A stretch of DNA of 64,000 bases from Icerya purchasi (Eukaryota > Arthropoda > Insecta > Hemiptera > Monophlebidae), in assembly GCA_039619475.1 (NCBI GenBank), contig CM077115.1, forward strand, positions 145,208,274 to 145,272,273, in the 5' to 3' direction. The translations under genes and the position numbers were made by a program. Below the pieces are notes generated by a model, which saw only the letters and a program-made list of their open reading frames with translations, had not been told where the DNA came from and ran no database searches. Position 1 is the first letter of the stretch, and each line of letters opens with the position of its first letter. Positions 32,640 to 42,484 of the stretch are shown one piece after another.

Positions 32640-35600
32640 TCAGATGTTTATGCGATCAGATATGGAAGATAGGAAAGACTCAAGTGCTGGAATGACCGAG
32701 GGTGATGGCAAGGAGAGGACAATAGCTGCGCAATACGGAGTTGGAAGACCAATTGACAAAAGAGAAGAGTAAAAGGAAGAACGTTCGGAAGCGATATAGG
32801 TGCACTCAAACAAAATGTGATTAGCGTCACCTATAAAGTTGTGAGAGGAAGGGTGTAGGAGACAGTGAGGAGAGGGGACCAGAGAAAAGCGAAATAGGGA
32901 AGCAGGAAGCAAACTGTGCCCAAAGCGTAGGCGACAGATTGCAGAGAGAGTTGAACGCCGTATGGAGGGAAAATTGAAAAACCATGGATAAGACGGTAGA
33001 TTAGGCTGGATAAAGAGATAGAAGGAATCCGGATTTGAGAATGAGGAGGAATACGAATTTAACCATAGTTTGGAATGAGCTGAAGTGGAGAGGAGATTAA
33101 TATTATGAGATGAAAAGACACTGAGGAATTCACCGGTAGAAGAGGATGAACGAGCTAGTGTATCGGCCGACTCGTTACCCTCGATTCCAGAATGGCCTGG
33201 AATCCACAGTAGGTCAATTTGGATAGAGTGAGAAAGGAAAATGTTGTGAATAAGAGAGCGTATGAGAAGGATTATGTAATCAACAGAGGAAGAAGGAAAA
33301 GAAGAGGAGATGGCTTGAAAGACACTGTGGGAATCCGATATAATAAGGACTTTATGCGAAACTAGGGAAGAAGCAACAAAAAGGACGGCACGCAGGATGG
33401 CAGTAGACTCGGCATAGAACACTGAACAAAAGGAAGGAAGTTTGAAGGTTTCGAAATAATTTGAGGAAGGACAAAAGAAGGCCGAGCCAACTCCATTGGG
33501 TCCTTTGGAACCGTCAGTGAAGATCGCAAAATGATTAGGGAAAAGAGAGCCAACGGTGTTTAAGAATTCTGATTGGACAACATGATGAAGGAGAGGTTTG
33601 GTAGGGCAAGTTAGAAATAAACAATTAATAGGATGTAGGTGTGTGGAAAAATTGGAAGAAAAGTATGGCAACTTGTCGTATGAATAAATATAAGGAGAAA
33701 ATTGAGAGAGTCGGGTGGAAATGAGAGATAGTATTGGCGTTTTGTTGGTGGCAAATCGCCAGTTGCGGTGGATATAAGAATAGGAATTAACAAGGGAAGA
33801 AGAAGAAATAGGAAGACGTTTGATTAAAAAGCGGTAACCCAGATAGGACCTTCGAACGAAAAGAGGAGGGATGAGTGATTCGGCATGTAGAGCGAGGATA
33901 GGAGTAGACTTTCTAGCTCCCAGACAGAGACGAAGACAAACATTTTGAACACGATCTAGTTTGGAGAGCAAGGATCTGGAGGAATTTCCATATATAAAAC
34001 AACAATAATCAAGGATAGAACGAATAAAGGATTTGTAGAACATTAGTAGAATGCATGGATCTCCACCCCAATCAGTATGGGAAAGAGACTTTATCAGGTT
34101 GAGCCGTTTGAGGGAAGACAGATAAAGATGGTTGATGTGATTATGGAACGAAAGGCGACTGCCTAGAAAAATACCTAAATAACGGAAAGAGGAAGAAAGA
34201 GGGATCGCAACGTTATTGATGACGAGGCTAATTAGGGAGGGGTCAAAAGGACGGAGAGTAAAAACAACAACAGAGGATTTAACGGATGAAATTGAAAGAT
34301 GTATATTTGAGAGAGAATTTTCTAATGATGTTAAAGAATTTTGGAGCTGGGAGCTGGCGACCGAAATATTACGATGAGAGGAGTAAATGAGGATATCATC
34401 GGCGTAAAAAAGAGAAGGTGAACTTAGAGAAATGGAAGCAATATTGATAAAATAGATGTTGAACAGTGTTGGACTAAGACAGGAACCTTGCGGCAATCCG
34501 CGGAATACTGACCTAATGTAGGTTTTAGAAGGAGTAGAAAGAATAACAGTTCTGCATTTAAAAAGATTACTAATGAGGGAAGAGAAGTGAGCGGGAATAT
34601 TAAAGGAAACCATTATCTCAAACAAAGTAGGGAGGTGAACATTGTCGAAGGCCGCAGTGATATCAACAAAAGAAGCAACAAGAAATTCTTTACGGATGAA
34701 TGCCGCGTAGACGTCTACCAAGAACGAACTGATACAATCCGGGGGACCGCGACCAGGGCGAAAACCATACATGTTATTAGGCAGTAAATCGTTACGTTCG
34801 AGCCACCAGACAAGACGTCTGTTAATTAAGCTTTCGAAAAGCTTTCTAACGCAAGAAGCAAGAGAAATTGGACGAAGAGCTGAAGAATTAAGCTTTGGGA
34901 TCGGGATGATGATAAAGGTATTCCAAGAGGAAGGAGTGGAGCAGGAACGAAGAAAGGAGTTAAATAAGTTCAAAAGGAACCGAAGAGAGTACTCAGACAG
35001 GTTTTTGAGAATGGGGAAGGAAATTCCATCTTTTCCAGGAGAGGAATTCCCTGAATTACGTACGGATGCTTCTAATTCTGTAAAAGTAAATGGAGAAACC
35101 AAAAAATGTGAGGAGGTGGAAGTGGACGGCATGAAACAGGATTCTTGAAAGTTTGGAACGTAACTGGGAGCTATAGAATTCAAAAAAAGGATTAATTTAT
35201 CGGGAGAAAGATTCTGATTAGAAGAACGTGGGGAGAGAGAGGACTTAAAGGACTTGGCCATACTCCAGATACGAGAAACAGGAGTGGAGCGTGAAAAGGA
35301 AGAACAGAAGCTTTTCCATGAATTTCTTTTCGCCATTTTCAAGGTAAATCCAGCTTTCGCATTGGCTCTTTTATGGGCGATAAAGTTGTTGAGAGTGGGG
35401 GAGGGACGGAAGGTTCTAAATGTAGATAAACTAAGGTCGAAAGCAACTTTACAATCTTGGTTCCACCACAAGGAGGAAGACATTTTGGATTTATTATGGG
35501 CAAAAGCTCGAACGGGAGGGGAAGAACAAGTTAAAGCAGCAGAGACGGAGTCAATGAAGAAATCATATTGAGAGGAAGGATTCAAGTTTGTTGGGATTGA

Positions 35601-36377
35601 AGAAAGTGAGGAATCAACAAGAGAACGAAAGTTGGACCAATCTACTTTAGAAAGGATCCACTTTGGAGTCTGAAGACTGTTAGGAGGAGATGGAAGAGGG
35701 ATTTCATTGAAGGAAATAATTATAGGAGTGTGATCACTACCAAAGGTACCGTCCAAAGTACTCCACGAACAGCTAAGACCGAGACCAGGAGATGTAAAGG
35801 AAAGATCAATAGAGCTAAGAGCGGAGTGACTTCGGATACAAGTAGGGGAACCATCATTTAGAAGGAACAGGTCATTTTGGAGGATAAAATTCTCTAAAAT
35901 CGTGCCATTGCTGTTGTAAGAATTACAACCCCAGAGGGGTGAATGGGCATTCCAATCACCGCCAATGAGGAATGGGGGAGAAAGTGAGTTAGTAAGTGTC
36001 TGAAAAGGGAAATTACGCAGATCGTAATTAGGAGGAATATAAGCAGATATAACATTTAGAGGACTAGAAGAATGGTTAGGGATAGAGATATGAACTAAAT
36101 TGGGATAAGGAGGATTAGGAGGAAACAAAGTTTGAGTGTCATGAGCTGTGAATGGGATGTCATTTCTTACCAAAATAGCCGCTCCACCGTAGCCGTCACT
36201 GCGGTTAGAGCAAATGATGGAGAAATCTCGGAAGTTTATGTCTGAAGAGCTTTTTATCCAAGTTTCTGAAAGTAGTGCTATGTTAATATTGTGATAATCT
36301 AGTAGATGCTCTAGAGCATTTTTGTTAGCCTTGATACTCCGACAGTTCCATTGTAGTATTCTAAGTCGACAGGACAT
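32640..36377 (-). CDS. LINE ORF2: endonuclease, reverse transcriptase, RNase H
   Basis: This is the polymerase that nicks the target DNA and copies the element RNA into it. I start it at the ATG at 36375-36377 (MSCRLRILQWNCRS), giving 1245 residues, because the 44 codons upstream are hydrophobic and lack similarity; a longer frame starts at 36509. Numbering from this ATG, the endonuclease spans about 5-225 (Asn11, Glu38, GGDWNAH with Asp141, and SDH with His216). RT spans about 440-760, with SFVDITAAFDNV (Asp572), GLPQGSCLSP and FYADD (Asp660, Asp661). RNase H spans about 950-1080: Asp955, Glu990, Asp1015, His1062, Asp1072. A His/Cys tail follows (PHCLLHPSS, HILFECTY). No residue expected for catalysis is missing. 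Confidence 0.95.
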   Translation of the reverse strand: MSCRLRILQWNCRSIKANKNALEHLLDYHNINIALLSETWIKSSSDINFRDFSIICSNRSDGYGGAAILVRNDIPFTAHDTQTLFPPNPPYPNLVHISIPNHSSSPLNVISAYIPPNYDLRNFPFQTLTNSLSPPFLIGGDWNAHSPLWGCNSYNSNGTILENFILQNDLFLLNDGSPTCIRSHSALSSIDLSFTSPGLGLSCSWSTLDGTFGSDHTPIIISFNEIPLPSPPNSLQTPKWILSKVDWSNFRSLVDSSLSSIPTNLNPSSQYDFFIDSVSAALTCSSPPVRAFAHNKSKMSSSLWWNQDCKVAFDLSLSTFRTFRPSPTLNNFIAHKRANAKAGFTLKMAKRNSWKSFCSSFSRSTPVSRIWSMAKSFKSSLSPRSSNQNLSPDKLILFLNSIAPSYVPNFQESCFMPSTSTSSHFLVSPFTFTELEASVRNSGNSSPGKDGISFPILKNLSEYSLRFLLNLFNSFLRSCSTPSSWNTFIIIPIPKLNSSALRPISLASCVRKLFESLINRRLVWWLERNDLLPNNMYGFRPGRGPPDCISSFLVDVYAAFIRKEFLVASFVDITAAFDNVHLPTLFEIMVSFNIPAHFSSLISNLFKCRTVILSTPSKTYIRSVFRGLPQGSCLSPTLFNIYFINIASISLSSPSLFYADDILIYSSHRNISVASSQLQNSLTSLENSLSNIHLSISSVKSSVVVFTLRPFDPSLISLVINNVAIPLSSSFRYLGIFLGSRLSFHNHINHLYLSSLKRLNLIKSLSHTDWGGDPCILLMFYKSFIRSILDYCCFIYGNSSRSLLSKLDRVQNVCLRLCLGARKSTPILALHAESLIPPLFVRRSYLGYRFLIKRLPISSSSLVNSYSYIHRNWRFATNKTPILSLISTRLSQFSPYIYSYDKLPYFSSNFSTHLHPINCLFLTCPTKPLLHHVVQSEFLNTVGSLFPNHFAIFTDGSKGPNGVGSAFFCPSSNYFETFKLPSFCSVFYAESTAILRAVLFVASSLVSHKVLIISDSHSVFQAISSSFPSSSVDYIILLIRSLIHNIFLSHSIQIDLLWIPGHSGIEGNESADTLARSSSSTGEFLSVFSSHNINLLSTSAHSKLWLNSYSSSFSNPDSFYLFIQPNLPSYPWFFNFPSIRRSTLSAICRLRFGHSLLPASLFRFSLVPSPHCLLHPSSHNFIGDANHILFECTYIASERSSFYSSLLSIGLPTPYCAAIVLSLPSPSVIPALESFLSSISDRINI

Positions 36378-37133
36378 TGTACGTTTTAGAATAGAAGGAA
36401 TACAAGGGAAGGAAATAAAAGGGATAGAGAGGGATGGAATATAAAATGCAACGAATTGTCGAGTAAGGCCAAAGGATACTACAAACTGAGAAAGTAGATA
36501 CAGAAACAAACACAGTGTTGAGAGATATGGTGATAAACCAATAGGATTTAAAAAAAGAAGACTGAAGAATGAAGAAGAAGTGAATTAGAAGCTCCCTCTG
36601 CTCAAATAAATCCTTGCAAGAGGGTCGTCGCATGCTATCAACTAACCTAGTTAAAGGCAGCAAGCAACGCCGACAACACGCTTTGATAAAGAAGGAATAA
36701 GAATAGGGATTGAAATGATAAAAGGAAAGTAAAAGCTCCCATCGCTCAGAACAATCATTGCGGCTGGGTCCTCGTATGCTATCAACCAACCTAGTTAAAG
36801 GAGGCAAGCAACACCGAAAGAACGCTAAGTGGAAAATGAAAATGAACGAAAAAGGCTCCCACCGCTCAAATAAATCATTGCATGTGGGCCGTCGCATGCT
36901 ATCAACTAACCTAGTCAAAGGCAGCAAGCAACGTCGACGAAACGCCATAAAAACAAAAGAAAAGGAAAGACAATTTATGACGATTATGTTATGTCTGTGG
37001 AAAATTATAGTGTGGATAGTAGTATGAAAATAGGATAAAAAGTTGTGTATCTTAAAAGGAATAATTAGAGAAGGAAAGAAGGAAAAATAATAAACAAATA
37101 GGAAACTTAAAGTCGGAGATCGTGTCTGGTTAG
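36378..37133 (-). other. Inter-ORF region of LINE copy 8, open in one frame
   Basis: A 266-codon frame (37161-36361) spans the whole region. It overlaps the end of ORF1 by 28 bases and the start of ORF2 by 17. The predicted product is Phe/Leu-rich with three repeats of CLLPLTRLVDSMRRP. I recognise no domain. Openness may simply reflect the pyrimidine-rich sense strand, which has few stop codons, so I do not call it a gene. Confidence 0.5.
36589..36967 (-). repeat. Three tandem repeats of 115-144 bp between ORF1 and ORF2
   Basis: Units at about 36589-36732, 36733-36852 and 36853-36967 share GCTCCC, then GCTATCAAC, AACCTAGT and GCAAGCAAC. Two diverged units are also found in LINE copy 6 (about 28975-29060 and 29145-29250), so the repeat belongs to the family. 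Each unit can form a hairpin of GGGAG-side with CCC-side sequences. Confidence 0.9.
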
Positions 37134-38639
37134 CTATGTCGAAGATTGTAAAACCTGACATATGGCTAAAACTTTATCTTCTAAATTAGGAATGTTGAAA
37201 TTTCTGAGAGCAGATAGAAGTGCAGAAGTTAGGACATTAGGAGTAGAAAGAGCAGAAGAGTTATTTAGAGAAACGTTGATACCGTTTGCAGATGATTCAG
37301 TATTGGTGATTTTAGAGGTAGAAGGAATTGTTGAAGGAAATGGGGGAAGCTTAGGAGCATCGGAACGATAGCCTTTTGTGGTAGCACTCTTGGATAGACT
37401 AGAATAATATTTATTGAGGGGATTTTGAGTTTTCGAGTTGGAGTAATGTTTTTGGACTGGAATAGTAATGTAAGAGGAAGAAGAACTGCTTGAGTAGTTT
37501 TGTCGTTTCCTCTTTGTGGTGGTGGATGATGAATTCGGAAGGGGAGGGAAGTTGGCAGGGTTAGACACGTCGGCAAAAGTAAATGCAGGAGAGACTAGTT
37601 TACCTTGGCTGATTTCTTTTGCTTCGGAAAAGGAAATGTTTTGCAGACTCATAATTTTATGTATTTTGACTTGGTCTTTATAGACTTCACAATTAGGATC
37701 TAACGCAGAGTGATTTCCGCCGCAAAGAACACAATGGAAGCAGGCTGTACCATTTTGCTGGGTAATAGTGCACTCGGAAGAGGCATGACTACCAGCGCAT
37801 AGAGAGCAAACAGTTTTACTACGGCAGGAAGAACTGAAGTGACCAAAACGGAGGCAATTACGGCATAACTTGGGTTTCCGGATCACTGGTTCAACCTTTA
37901 CACGATAAGAATCGTAAAAATAAATAAAAGAAGGAAGAACAGTGCCCAGGAATTTAATTTCGACAACTGGAATAGGAATGAAGGAGTCGTCTTTACGCTT
38001 TTTCATTCTTCGAATACTGGAAATCGGTATTTCGGATGAACAATTTAGCAGGAGTTCGTCAATAGATAAATCAGAAGGAATGTCTCGGATTATACCGAAA
38101 CAGAAAAGTAGAGATTGAGGGATAAATGCTCGAATCTTCAGCTCTTTATGTATTTTATTGCTAAGTAAAAACTGATTAGCTTCGCTAATAGATGTAAAAT
38201 TTAATTTGATTAAATTTTTCCCTGATCGCGTAATCGAAGAAAGTCCATTAACTTTCTTGTAAAACAATCTGGCTAACGACATGGGATGAAAATTAGCGAT
38301 GTTTTTATCATCTAGGCTTTCGACTAGTACAACAATCTGGCCTTTATAATTATCAGGAAAGGTGGAAATAATATTAGATTCGCTTACATTGTCGGTGCTA
38401 TTTAAATTAGACAAGTTAGTTTGTGCGGATGTAAGATCCATCTTAGTTATATTATCATTAATTTCTACTGAAATGTTATTATTAGAAATAGAAGATGGAG
38501 CACTAGCTGAAGGAGGAGAAGTTGTGATCGGAAGAGATTTATTTTTATTCGCTGGTTTTGTGACATTAGCCGCGCTTTTAACGACCGAACGGGAATTAAG
38601 CGGAGGAGGCTTGCCTCCCCCGTCAGACGAGTCGGGCAT
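37134..38639 (-). CDS. LINE ORF1: nucleic acid-binding protein with three CCHC knuckles
   Basis: A 501-residue protein expected to coat the element RNA and form the retrotransposition particle. The N-terminus (about 1-95) is Ser/Asn/Pro-rich and probably disordered. Residues about 98-245 resemble the RRM-like/PRE_C2HC region of insect I and Jockey ORF1 proteins (IVVLVESLDD, SLARLFYKKV, FGIIRDIPSD). Three zinc knuckles follow: C259-x2-C-x4-H-x4-C272, C278-x2-C-x3-H-x4-C290 and C303-x2-C-x3-H-x6-C317. The tail (about 340-501) is Ser-rich with a basic KRKRQN patch. The start is the ATG at 38637-38639, with MPDSSDGGGK. The stop overlaps the next open frame. Confidence 0.95.
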   Translation of the reverse strand: MPDSSDGGGKPPPLNSRSVVKSAANVTKPANKNKSLPITTSPPSASAPSSISNNNISVEINDNITKMDLTSAQTNLSNLNSTDNVSESNIISTFPDNYKGQIVVLVESLDDKNIANFHPMSLARLFYKKVNGLSSITRSGKNLIKLNFTSISEANQFLLSNKIHKELKIRAFIPQSLLFCFGIIRDIPSDLSIDELLLNCSSEIPISSIRRMKKRKDDSFIPIPVVEIKFLGTVLPSFIYFYDSYRVKVEPVIRKPKLCRNCLRFGHFSSSCRSKTVCSLCAGSHASSECTITQQNGTACFHCVLCGGNHSALDPNCEVYKDQVKIHKIMSLQNISFSEAKEISQGKLVSPAFTFADVSNPANFPPLPNSSSTTTKRKRQNYSSSSSSSYITIPVQKHYSNSKTQNPLNKYYSSLSKSATTKGYRSDAPKLPPFPSTIPSTSKITNTESSANGINVSLNNSSALSTPNVLTSALLSALRNFNIPNLEDKVLAICQVLQSST

Positions 38640-38835
38640 ACAGCTAAATTATTAAATCGAAATAACGGTTAAACGAAACAGTAACGACGATTATTAGAAA
38701 TGATAATAGCGATAAGAGAGGCGATTAGAATTACGAGTACGCAAGGTAAATACGAAACAATAAAAGAAACGATCTCACCGATAGTACCGCAACAATTGAA
38801 CGCAACACAAATAAACTTTATCGATGTAACAAAAG
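38640..38835 (-). promoter_or_regulatory. 5' UTR and presumed internal promoter of LINE copy 8
   Basis: This 196-base leader contains TATCGGTGAGATC (about 38773-38785), found also in the 5' UTRs of copies 6 (31218-31230) and 9 (about 48150-48162). LINEs of this class usually carry promoter signals inside the 5' UTR, so this conserved block is a candidate; that role is inferred. Confidence 0.5.
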
Positions 38836-38847
38836 CTTTTATTCCTT
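38836..38847. repeat. Target-site duplication of full-length LINE copy 8, 5' side
   Basis: CTTTTATTCCTT, identical to 32554-32565; it is also RT coding sequence of the older LINE copy 7. Confidence 0.9.
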
Positions 38848-40400
38848 CCTTAATTAACCTTTTTTGTTCCTCCTTTCGTTATTTGCGTGTTTTTCTGGAT
38901 AGTCGACTTTCATTCCATGACCACACATCAACCATCTAGCCGTGTCCGCCTGCAAAAGGCTCAACCTCATTAAATCCCTTTCTCATACTGATTGGGGTGG
39001 TGATCCGGTGATCCTGCTTATGTTTTACAAATCTTGTATCCGCTCTATTCTTGATTACTGGAAATTCTTCTAGATCTCTTCTCTCTAAGCTCGATCGGGT
39101 TCAAAATACAAGCCTCCGCCTCTGCCTCGAAGCCCAAAAATCTACTATCCCAGCTCTGCACGCGGAGTCTTTCTTCGACGTTCTTTCTTGGGTTATCGTT
39201 TCCTCATCAAACGGGTGCTGATTATTTCCTTTTCCTCTCTTATTTCTTCTTATTCATCCATCTTACGTAGCTGGGGTGTTTTTCTGCCAACAAAACTCCC
39301 ATTCTATCTCTTACCGTTGCCCGTCTTGTTCAGTTTTCTCCGTACATCTCTACATTCACAATAAACTTCCATATTTCTCCTTCAATTTTTCCTCTTTTCT
39401 TCGTCCTATTAACTGCTCTTATTCTCCGATTCCTCCTAAACGTAATGTTGTTAGATCGGAATTTTTACTGAATCTAAGCTCTTCTTTCCCTAATCATTTG
39501 TTGATTTTCACTGATGGCTCCAAGGGACCCAATGGTGTTGGTGTAGCTTTTTTCTGTGCTTCTCTAAATTATGTCGAGTCCTTTAAACTTTCCACCTTCT
39601 GCTCAATATTCCATGCGGAATCCTCCGCCATTCTGCGTGCCCTTGTCTTTATCAAATCTTCACCGGCCTCTCGCAATCTCCTTATATCCTGTCGGATGCT
39701 CAAAGCATGCTGTAGACTATCACCTTTCCCTTCCTACTCAACCAACTACGTCATTCTTCTTATTCGTTCCTTGATTCATGATCTTTTCCTTTCCCATTTA
39801 ATCCAAACGGATTTCCTTTGGATTCCTGGCCATGGCGGAAACGAGGGAAATGAGTTGGTTGACGCATTCGCTCGATTATCTTCCGCTTCTGGTAGATTTC
39901 TTTCTGCCTTCTCAGCTTCCAATATTACCCTTCTGTCTGCAGCTGCTCATTCCAGACTATGGTTTAACTCCTACGTCTCCTCATTCTCCAACCCGAACTC
40001 CATTTTCTTGTCTATTCGGCCTTCCCTTCGTCGCTTCCCATGGTTTCTTGATTTCTCTTCCATGCGTCGCTCCAATATCTCTGCGCTTTGGGCACAGTTT
40101 GCTCCCTTCCTCGCTTTTCCGTTACTCTTTTGTGCCGTCTCCTTTTTGTCCATTGCACTCCTCCAATATCCAATTTGTGTGTGATCCCGATTTCAGGTGT
40201 TCGTCTTTTGTAACCGATCAAACTGATTTCTACTCCTCCCTTTTACAAATTGGTATTCCCACTCCATGCAGTGCTTCGTTCATTCTCTCCCTTCCTTCTC
40301 CTTCTGTTGTCCCTCTTTATTCGTTTTTGTTGGCTATCTCTGGTGTCTCTTGCGTGCTTTTTCCTTTGTTCTTTCTCTTTAAAACCCTATGGCATGTTTC
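38836..40400 (+). pseudogene. I-clade LINE copy 7, right piece (RT end, RNase H, C-terminus)
   Basis: Resumes the RT segment interrupted at 32565: PSLINLFCSSFRYLRVFLDS aligns with the intact copy. RT thumb remnants follow (TDWGGDPVILLMFYKS at about 38985), then RNase H in the 39276-40184 frame: IFTDGSKGPNGVG, IFHAESSAILRAL, and WIPGHGGNEGNELVDAFARL keep Asp, Glu and the last Asp, but the IISDS motif is disrupted. A shifted frame (39832-40404) carries the tail. No clear poly(A) was found at the 3' end. Frameshifts make it nonfunctional and older than the element inserted in it. Confidence 0.85.
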
Positions 40401-42484
40401 ATGAGGGGCAAAGTACGAGAACTAGAGCGTAGGGGAGAATTTGATCGAAAAAATATCGATTGAATAGGTATAAGAATTTAACCAAAATTTCTGATCTTGA
40501 ATTTTTTTTTAGATGCGTTAGAATTTCCCTGGGGGGGGGGGGGTATTATTAACCTCCCAAAAGTAGTGATTATCATTAAAGTTATCGGGTACACTTCGAC
40601 AAGTGATTTCCCAATTATGTCAATGTTATTATTAGAAATTTAGGTTCGTCCGCTGCGTTAACCTGGCGCAGGTTATTACTGAATTTCGTATAGATTCTGG
40701 TGTGCTGCATTAAGGTTGTTTAAGAATAATTATATGATCTTTACGTGTATTTTGCCGTAAAATAAATTACATTTTTTATAGAATTTTTATGCATTTTTCT
40801 TAAATTTTTAGATTGAAGTCGGTATTTTTTTTTAAAAACAATTTTATTACACCATTTTTAGTGTAAATATTTTTCAGTAACAAAACGAGTAGATAAATCT
40901 AAAATGCTAACTGTGCTGTATGAATTTTAAATGTTCACATTTTCCTTGATGGCTAATCAGTCATTAATCCCCGATACTCAACGATACTGGTGTTGGACCA
41001 ACATTGACCGATTAAATTGCTTATGAACGAAGAGTACCACCACCGTTGGAGTCGCAGAAATTACGCGTGGTAATGTAAATACACGTAATATTTCCGCCGT
41101 CAGCAATGAGCTGTTAAAATAGCGCTGCAGAGTTTCGCTTTGCACGCCTTTGTTATTATTTTTAAACAGGAGGCTGCCTTTTTTTCACTTCAATTGAAGA
41201 CTACTGAGCATCTGTGGTCATCGTGTTCATCGGTATCGATGTACTAATCACCGCCATTAATAGTAAACTTTCGAATTCACAAATAATCATTAGAACTCGT
41301 GTAAATGATCAAAAGTTATGCGTGAACAAACGTAAAATATAGGAACATACGCAGCGAATAAAAAAGAAAATAATTCACTTCGAACATTTTTTTGTCTTAC
41401 ACTTGTTACTAAAATATTTTGCCTTCTTTTAAATTTTAATTGCAAAATTTGTTTCCCCAAATGTTTTATTGTAATAGTCTCAACTTTGAACTATTTCTCC
41501 GACATTTCTTTCATTATACATATTTCTGGTATTTCATTGTTTTTTCTTTTTGTTTTAGAAAAAGAAAATTACACCGTTCCATCGAATGAGGTTTAGTCGA
41601 ACTATTCGGCTGTGTCTTCTTTTCAACGTTGACGACTTACGATTTTAATTTCCCGCGTAAACCGCAAATCGAAAATAATCGCGTCGATAAATCGAGGGGA
41701 AATTTCCATTATACCATAACCTCGACCATTCTGCGTGTGTGTTAATTCGCATGCTGACCCGTTTGCGCTACTCGGTTTTACTTCGTGTGGTAGTTGGCTA
41801 GATTACTCTGCTTATAATTTATTTTCGGCTCGTGGTCAAAGGCGTATATAGAGGCACGTGGGGAAGATTATCATCCCTGTTGTTTGCAAAAATTTTAATC
41901 CACCACTTTCTGAAAAGCTGTGTGATTTCTCAAATTAGCCTACTATTTCGGAAATTCGTTCGGATTTTAATCTTAAAAGGGACTTTAAGAACAGCCGAGA
42001 ATAGGTTCCGTTAATCTTTTTGTGTTGAAAATCGGCGTGTTTTTTTTTTTTTCTGTTTTTTTGACCCCCGAATGAATAATCATTATTTAAATTTTAATCC
42101 TGTTCGATACTAAGTAAATAAATAAATTGAAGAATTGGAATTGTAAAAAAAAAAAATTAGAAAATGTGAGTATCGGTGAGATTAAAAAGTAGATTGAGCT
42201 AAAAGAGTCTTTTTTTCCTTTTTCTTTTTCTACCGACAACAGTCTGCTACATACACAATGTAGATTGTAGGAGAAGATGGATTGGCTTAGGAGTGTGAGG
42301 AAATGGAGAGGGAAAAGAAAAGATAGAACGGAATACTAGTCTAGCAATTCTAACGAAGTGCCAGATTCAGGTCTTTGAAAACAGAGCAATTTATTCATGT
42401 TTCTCTTCCAGCACAGTTATTACGTCTACTAGTACACTGAGAATGTAAACCACTTAGAGATGATCGGAGGTGCATCACGGCACC
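40401..42484. other. Spacer, no gene recognised
   Basis: Includes a run of 13 G at about 40531-40543. Nothing else identified. Confidence 0.5.

Larger units (their letters stand above)
32566..38835 (-). mobile_element. Full-length I-clade LINE, copy 8, with intact ORF1 and ORF2
   Basis: A complete 6.3-kb element on the minus strand. In order: a 5' UTR of 196 bases (38835-38640), ORF1 (38639-37134), an inter-ORF region with three tandem repeats (to 36378), ORF2 (to 32640), a 3' UTR (32639-32584) and a poly(A) tail of about 20 (32584-32566). Perfect 12-bp repeats CTTTTATTCCTT flank it. The domain order (CCHC ORF1; endonuclease, RT and RNase H in ORF2) fits the I superclade. The intact frames and duplication point to recent insertion. 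Its sense strand is strongly pyrimidine-rich. Confidence 0.95.

Noticed and set aside
34587..35571. Plus-strand open frames inside the full-length LINE
   Set aside because: They are antisense to ORF2, have no motifs, and arise from the low stop density of the skewed sequence.
36361..37161. The 266-codon frame as a third LINE gene
   Set aside because: No recognisable domain, repeats in the translation come from DNA repeats, and the pyrimidine-rich strand has few stop codons by composition. Kept only as a finding.
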